A DNA stretch of 17,214 bases from an uncultured Peptococcaceae bacterium (GTDB lineage Bacteria; Bacillota; Peptococcia; Peptococcales; Peptococcaceae), in the NCBI GenBank assembly GCA_937922955.1, contig CALAKO010000141.1, forward strand, positions 1 through 17,214, written 5' to 3'. A program made the translations under genes and the position numbers. Below are positions 13,119-17,214 of the stretch, in pieces. The first letter of the stretch is position 1. Each line of letters begins with the position of its first letter. A model generated the notes under the pieces. The model did not search any database. It worked only from the letters and a program-made list of their open reading frames with translations, and was not told where the DNA came from.

Positions 13119-14579
13119 TTACTGGAACAGGAACAGAGCATATGGAATGCCCACCACCCAGGAAACGATCATTGAGGAGATAACAATGAGGAAACCGTAT
13201 TTGTAGATATCTGTCGTTCGGCACCACTGTGTGTTGCCATGAAGGAGGGCCGCCATTGGTGAAGCGGCTGGTGTGAGCAACGCAAAATGGCAGGTGAAAA
13301 CGAGCAGAGAGGTCAGCGCCAATGGGGCGATGCCAAGCTGCAGAGCGAACGGATAGAACACTGGCAGCAGAATAGCCCCAACAACGTTGTTGACCGCGAA
13401 GTTGGTAATAATAACGGCTGAGAACACCGCGATCATCAGGAAGGTAATGGCCGAACGGCCTTCAAAGAGCGGACTGAGCACTTTCAGCAGAAAATCGGTA
13501 ACACCGGTTTCATCGGCGGTAAGCACGCTGGACAACGGCATGACAACAGCCGTCAACATGAGCACATCCCACTGCATGCCCTTGCTGCAAACTTCTTTAA
13601 AATTGAGAATCGGTTTGCCATCCACTTTCAGCGCGCACATCACGACCACCAAAAGCATGGCTGTGCCGACGGCATCCAATTTTTTCAAAAGGGCCGCCAA
13701 AAAGAAGGTCTGTGGCAGCACACTTGGCACGAGCAGCAGCACAATCAGAAGAGCCACGAAAATAAGAATGGCTTTCTGCTGTTTGTTCAGCGTTAAATCC
13801 ACATCTTTGAAGGAATCTTCGTTGAGATTCTTCAGCAGGGACACATCAATGTGGAAAACCAGCTTGCCCAGCAACGTGAAGACGAGGATGCAGAGCAGGC
13901 AGAGCGGCAGCGTAAAGCAGGTGTAGGTGAGGTAGTTGACCGTGAGGCCGGAAAGATCCTGCAAAATGCCAAAAACAAGAATCCCAACCGGACGGAACGG
14001 GAACACCGACAGCCCAAAGGTGGCCGCCATAACCACACCGACAACCATGAAGGACGGAAACGGCTGATAAGGCTTATAGCCCACCTGGCTGCAAATGCTG
14101 TACCAAATGGACCAGCAGATGATGATGGTTGGAATGGTACTGGTCACCGCCGCCAGAAGGAAGGCCGCACCGAGAAACACGAAGGTGAAAACCCAAGGTT
14201 TGCCCAGCACCCATTTGCGGGTGATGAGGAACATGGCGATAAAACGACTGACACCAGATTGCTCAACGATGCCGGCAACCACGATCATGAAGAAGATGAG
14301 CATTTGAGTGGTGCTTCCCCAGCCGCCAGCCAACACGTCGGCCACCTTCATGCCGCCAATGAGTACCAAGGCCACACAGCCAAGGATGCTCGGCCAAATG
14401 AGCCCGATGGTCATCCAGCCAAACAGCAGCCCAATAAAGATGCCGACAATGTTCATGCCCAGTGGTGTGATGGGCTCAATCGGTGGAAGCTGGCCGAAGC
14501 CAAACATAATAACAACAGTAATAAGTGCTTTAATATAATACGATGTATTTTTTGCGGCAGGAGCCGTTGCTGCAGACAT
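13119..14579 (-). CDS. SLC13/DASS family anion transporter
   Basis: A 486-residue integral membrane protein with about 11-13 hydrophobic segments. The two family repeat signatures are seen as VTSTIPTIIICW in the first half and ITNFAVNNVVGAILLPV in the second half, where DASS proteins carry their Ser-Asn-Thr substrate and cation loops. The second copy has N-F-A rather than the classical S-N-T. Family members import di- or tricarboxylates, sulfate or related anions, often with sodium. The ATG at 14579 follows AAGGGGG by eight bases. It is third in the operon after the ferredoxin and flavoprotein, so it probably imports the substrate that the flavoprotein reduces, or exports the product. Confidence 0.88.
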   Translation of the reverse strand: MSAATAPAAKNTSYYIKALITVVIMFGFGQLPPIEPITPLGMNIVGIFIGLLFGWMTIGLIWPSILGCVALVLIGGMKVADVLAGGWGSTTQMLIFFMIVVAGIVEQSGVSRFIAMFLITRKWVLGKPWVFTFVFLGAAFLLAAVTSTIPTIIICWSIWYSICSQVGYKPYQPFPSFMVVGVVMAATFGLSVFPFRPVGILVFGILQDLSGLTVNYLTYTCFTLPLCLLCILVFTLLGKLVFHIDVSLLKNLNEDSFKDVDLTLNKQQKAILIFVALLIVLLLVPSVLPQTFFLAALLKKLDAVGTAMLLVVVMCALKVDGKPILNFKEVCSKGMQWDVLMLTAVVMPLSSVLTADETGVTDFLLKVLSPLFEGRSAITFLMIAVFSAVIITNFAVNNVVGAILLPVFYPFALQLGIAPLALTSLLVFTCHFALLTPAASPMAALLHGNTQWCRTTDIYKYGFLIVISSMIVSWVVGIPYALFLFQ

Positions 14580-14597
14580 AAGTGTAACCCCCTTATG

Positions 14598-14653
14598 AAA
14601 ACAGGCGCCTCTCTCTTTCGTGGTTGTGTGTCCAAGAGAGAAGCGCCTTGTTT
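14598..14653 (-). terminator. Long intercistronic hairpin before the SLC13 gene
   Basis: Two 20-base arms (14598-14617 and 14634-14653) pair almost completely, with one offset and G-U pairs, and enclose a 16-base loop. On the minus strand only GTTTTC follows. It lies between the flavoprotein stop and the transporter ribosome site, so it is better read as a partial terminator or a transcript-end stabiliser that lowers transporter levels than as a full stop. Confidence 0.6.
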
Positions 14654-14663
14654 CAGTCAATAA

Positions 14664-16346
14664 TTAGCGAATCTTTTCGCGGAATTCGAGTGTAAAGGTG
14701 CCATCCTTTTCTTTTGCAATGGTCTGGAACTTGTTGCCCAGCAGTGGATTGGTGAAGGTATAGTCGGAGCGGCGATGGCAGCGACCACGAGATTCCTTGC
14801 GGTTTTCACTCATCAGGGCCACAGCTTCACCGACATCAATCAGGTCGAACACTTCGAGGGCACGCATCAATTCATGAGCGTTGTCGGCCTTCATCTGTGC
14901 ACGTGCATACTTGCGCAAGTCACGGATGTATTTTAATCCGGCCTTCATAAGACTTTCGGAACGCAGCTTCATACCGACGTATTCACGCATGATCTGCTGC
15001 AGCATGGAGTTGGCTTCTTTCCAGGTCGCGCCGTCTGGACGGCTGAGAAGATCATTGATCAGAGCAATTTCTTCGTCGATCACAGGGTTGCCATCCACGG
15101 TCACCTCATCCACGGTCTTCGCATAAGCGCTGGCACTTTCGCCGCAAATCTGTCCGAACACCGCAGCACTGGTGATATCGCCGCGCACGTTACCGGTGGC
15201 ATTACCGGCAGCATAGAGCCCAGGAATGGAGGCGCTGCCATCGATGCCAATGTCGAGGCCGCGACCAGTGAAGTTGTATTCAAAGGTACCAAATTCAACC
15301 ATTTCCTTACGCAGATCCACATCGTACTGTTCCAGATAATCAACAATGGAGGAATCCCCTTCAGAAAGGAAGGCATTCATCATGTATTCCATATCCTCTG
15401 GATTGGTTTCGCTGCAGTTCATATAAACTGGGCCACTGCCGTCTTCCATTTTTTCTTCAAATACATTCTGCCAGATATCTGCAGTAACGTCACCCAATTC
15501 TTTCGTAGGCTTGGTAACAAATGGGCCGACAGGCTTGCCGTTGAAATCGGTGAGCACGCCAATCCAGGTCGCTTTACCAGCACGAGCAAAATATTTAGGA
15601 CCGGAGTGTACGTATGGCAAGTCGAGGTTAACCAGCTTTGCGCCAGCACGCAGCGCCATAGCCTGGCCGCCGCCCGTGTCGGCTGGGCAGTTGGCAACGT
15701 TGAATGGGAACGCTGGGTTCACGCCAGGATAGAGGCGCAGCGCATTCCCGGTGGTAATGATAACTGCTTTCGTCTGGAAGATGACAAGCTCTGGTTCTTC
15801 GTTGGACACATTGATACCAATGGCACCAATGACACGGCCTTCATCGTTGGTCAGCAGCTGGTGCATGACGGTCTTATTCATGATCTTTGCGCCGCAGGCC
15901 TTGGCCTTCTTAGTGAGCAGCGGCTTCTGATCCTTGCCATCGTATTTCAAATGATAACGTCTGCGGCCTGGCATGGAATGGCCAAGGAATTTGTATTCAC
16001 CCGTAGGACGCATGTTGATGCCATAGGATTCCCATTTCTGAACCAATTCAAACGAACGCTTCATCATCAGGCGCAAGAGATCGTAATCCTGCTGAGGTCC
16101 GATGAGGGTTTCAGTCACTTCGCGAATGATTTCATTGAAATCGTCGCCGTGGTACTCTGGAATATAGCAAATAAAGTGGTCGTTGCCTGTTGCGCCGCAG
16201 CCGGAACGTCTGGTATCGGCCTTTTCAGCAACGATAACATCCGCACCCTGTTCTGCCGCAGCAATCGCTGCCTGCATGCCGGCGATCCCGCCGCCAACAA
16301 CCAACACGTCTGTTTTAACGACATCCTGTCTCACATTGAGTTTCAT
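14664..16346 (-). CDS. FAD-dependent reductase, fumarate reductase/AprA-like flavoprotein
   Basis: A 560-residue flavoprotein of the FRD/SDH-AprA superfamily. The dinucleotide fold is VLVVGGGIAGMQAA (G18, G20, G23) with E41 for the ribose. SGCGATGN (49-55) and ITTGNALRLYPG (198-208) are FAD contacts, and GLYAAGNATGNVRGD (376-390) is the C-terminal FAD signature. It is shorter than true AprA (roughly 650). The region before the final FAD signature reads FTGRGLDIGIDG, where FrdA enzymes have a His-containing segment, so fumarate is not assured. No signal peptide is seen, so it is cytoplasmic. The ATG at 16346 follows AAAGGGG by ten bases and lies two bases after the ferredoxin stop. Substrate unknown: an organic acid or sulfur oxo-anion is possible. 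Confidence 0.88.
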   Translation of the reverse strand: MKLNVRQDVVKTDVLVVGGGIAGMQAAIAAAEQGADVIVAEKADTRRSGCGATGNDHFICYIPEYHGDDFNEIIREVTETLIGPQQDYDLLRLMMKRSFELVQKWESYGINMRPTGEYKFLGHSMPGRRRYHLKYDGKDQKPLLTKKAKACGAKIMNKTVMHQLLTNDEGRVIGAIGINVSNEEPELVIFQTKAVIITTGNALRLYPGVNPAFPFNVANCPADTGGGQAMALRAGAKLVNLDLPYVHSGPKYFARAGKATWIGVLTDFNGKPVGPFVTKPTKELGDVTADIWQNVFEEKMEDGSGPVYMNCSETNPEDMEYMMNAFLSEGDSSIVDYLEQYDVDLRKEMVEFGTFEYNFTGRGLDIGIDGSASIPGLYAAGNATGNVRGDITSAAVFGQICGESASAYAKTVDEVTVDGNPVIDEEIALINDLLSRPDGATWKEANSMLQQIMREYVGMKLRSESLMKAGLKYIRDLRKYARAQMKADNAHELMRALEVFDLIDVGEAVALMSENRKESRGRCHRRSDYTFTNPLLGNKFQTIAKEKDGTFTLEFREKIR

Positions 16347-16348
16347 GG

Positions 16349-16597
16349 TCAAACGCCCCTTTCTTCTTCATTCACTTCGATATGCAGCATCATATGAGAC
16401 AATGGATATCTGAGCTTGATGGCCTGCTTTGGACAATCAATGGCACATGCACGGCAGTGCCAGCATTCTTCAGGATACTGAACAACAATCTCCTTTTCGT
16501 TGTTTTCATCCACCTTCACATGAATAACATCCAGCGGGCAGATCTGGGCGCAGGTCCCACATTTGATACAAAGATTTCGATCAATTACCGGTGGCAT
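16349..16597 (-). CDS. 8-Cys ferredoxin, AprB-like electron partner
   Basis: An 82-residue 2[4Fe-4S] ferredoxin beginning MPPVIDRN. Cluster motifs are C10, C13, C16, C20 (CIKCGTCAQIC) and C45, C48, C51, C55 (CWHCRACAIDC). The insertion between them (about 22-42) and the tail LRYPLSHMMLHIEV are longer than in simple clostridial ferredoxins and resemble the AprB-type beta subunit that docks on an AprA-like flavoprotein. It is the first gene of the operon and is followed after two bases by the flavoprotein. The ATG at 16597 has AGAGGAG ten bases upstream; nearby in-frame GTG and TTG lie too close to it. Confidence 0.92.
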   Translation of the reverse strand: MPPVIDRNLCIKCGTCAQICPLDVIHVKVDENNEKEIVVQYPEECWHCRACAIDCPKQAIKLRYPLSHMMLHIEVNEEERGV

Positions 16598-16656
16598 AAT
16601 CAACACGCTCCTCTAAATAAGTTTTATTTTTAGTATCTATCTCCTTTGTTGTTTAT

Positions 16657-16685
16657 AGTTTATAACAGCGCATTTTATTTGTTAA
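16657..16685 (-). promoter_or_regulatory. Possible promoter of the ferredoxin operon
   Basis: Minus-strand TTAACA (16685-16680) and TAAACT (16662-16657) are 17 bp apart in an AT-rich stretch. Overlapping TATAAA words make the exact -10 uncertain. Confidence 0.4.
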
Positions 16686-16696
16686 CTTCCCGCTCC

Positions 16697-16894
16697 TTAT
16701 GCCGCCCATTCCCAACAGGCATAATGCCTTAACCATCGCTTATAGCGGCGACACTGGCCGCAAAAAAATATGAATTGCGTCAAAAGCGCTACCTCACCAC
16801 CACAGCTGAAACAACAACTGGCAATTAGAATAAAATACCAGCCAAAACACCAGTCATGCCCTGTGATACTATCAGCGAACTCTTTGGTCAACAT
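16697..16894 (-). CDS. Possible small zinc-ribbon protein, unrecognised
   Basis: A 65-residue open frame with AAGG seven bases before its ATG. It contains CFSCGGE (C28, C31) and CGQC (C45, C48) spaced like a zinc ribbon, then a basic aromatic stretch RRYKRWLRHY. This could be a real small protein or the remnant of a longer one, such as a transposase zinc ribbon. No family is recognised, and nothing convincing is encoded upstream. Confidence 0.3.
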   Translation of the reverse strand: MLTKEFADSITGHDWCFGWYFILIASCCFSCGGEVALLTQFIFFCGQCRRYKRWLRHYACWEWAA

Positions 16895-17130
16895 AAAAAC
16901 GCCTTGTGAGATATGCGGATAGGAATTAATTGCAACACTTTTGCCAGGGAGAGGACAATGAGTTTGAGACGTGACTCAAACCCTGCTTTCAACAATTGTG
17001 CACTTCCAACGTCTACTGACACACAATCCAGTTTAGTTAGTGAAGTTTCTATCTTCCATAGAAAAGGTAAAAATACAGATGGAGAAATTTGGACATTCTC
17101 GGATGCTTCCCGAGGTGTATCGATCTAAAG
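16895..17130. other. Stretch without a confident gene
   Basis: No supported gene. An inverted repeat GTTTGAG/CTCAAAC (16962-16968 and 16975-16981) is present. A plus-strand frame from 16958 to 17128 (56 codons, serine-rich) has only a close GAGAGG before its ATG and is not recognised. The composition is more AT-rich than the genes to the left. Together with 16697-16894 this may be decayed DNA. Confidence 0.5.
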
Positions 17131-17161
17131 AAAAAAGAAACCTTCTCGATTGAGAAGGTCT
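17128..17161 (-). terminator. Terminator of a minus-strand gene beyond the right edge
   Basis: Stem ACCTTCTC/GAGAAGGT (17140-17147 with 17152-17159), loop of four, followed on the minus strand by TTCTTTTTTC. Confidence 0.75.
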
Positions 17162-17172
17162 CAGACTGTAGA

Positions 17173-17210
17173 TAAACCCTATCTTGGCATTTTTGCCAAA
17201 ATAGGGTTTT
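17173..17210. repeat. Long hairpin at the right edge
   Basis: AAACCCTAT, one unpaired base, TTGGCA, a short T loop, TGCCAA, one unpaired base, ATAGGGTTT: 15 paired bases with a single mismatch. On the plus strand TTTTC follows. It may be a bidirectional terminator or the end structure of a mobile element continuing to the right. Confidence 0.6.
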
Positions 17211-17214
17211 CTCA

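Noticed and set aside
13851..14663. A 270-codon plus-strand frame opposite the SLC13 gene
   Set aside because: Highly charged shadow of hydrophobic codons; no ribosome site; the transporter on the other strand has family signatures.
16645..16672. A Rex-like site (TGTTTATAGTTTATAACA) near the ferredoxin operon promoter
   Set aside because: The half-sites are two bases too far apart and several positions mismatch the TTGTTAA-N4-TTAACAA pattern; AT-rich sequence gives such matches by chance.
16958..17128. A 56-codon plus-strand frame near the right edge
   Set aside because: Only a poorly placed ribosome site, no recognised motif, and the hairpin after it terminates the opposite strand.

Overview
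The window looks like a chromosomal stretch from an anaerobic Gram-positive bacterium of class Clostridia. The reasons are an intact SCIFF (six-cysteine) ranthipeptide precursor, strong purine-rich ribosome sites, TTG starts, many U-tailed hairpin terminators, and TTGACA/TATAAT promoters often with an extended TG -10. No rRNA, tRNA, CRISPR array or complete insertion sequence was seen. Species is not assigned.

Left part (1-4475), export and resistance. A truncated MdlB/MsbA-type ABC exporter runs off the left edge. Its promoter lies upstream of a U-tailed hairpin, so the leader looks like an attenuator. Upstream of it, on the same strand, are a GNAT acetyltransferase and a Gdx/SugE-type small multidrug (guanidinium) exporter. 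The exporter's leader starts with a pseudoknotted hairpin and ends in a terminator, and is a candidate guanidine riboswitch. Divergent from it is the SCIFF precursor scfA, closed off by two terminators with no radical-SAM maturase beside it. Then comes a 14-TM-type DHA2 major facilitator exporter.

Middle part (4476-9076). A membrane-anchored protein with two PepSY domains has its own promoter and an inverted repeat just upstream of the -35. A YtrA-type operon follows on the minus strand: GntR repressor, ABC ATPase, and a 723-residue permease with a large C-terminal extracytoplasmic part. The genes overlap, and a clear palindromic operator sits at the transcription start.

Right-middle part (9077-12898) holds single housekeeping-type genes, each with its own terminator or promoter: a Dabb-domain protein, a small two-helix membrane protein, an M18 zinc aminopeptidase (apeA), an HD-domain hydrolase, and a flavin-binding protein fused to a 2[4Fe-4S] ferredoxin.

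Right part (13119-16700) is a three-gene minus-strand operon: an 8-Cys ferredoxin, an FAD-dependent fumarate reductase/AprA-like flavoprotein, and an SLC13/DASS anion transporter. Together they look like import of an organic (or sulfur oxo-) anion and its reduction in the cytoplasm; the substrate is unknown. The last 500 bases hold no confident gene. They contain a possible zinc-ribbon ORF, an inverted repeat, and two hairpins that close off something to the right.
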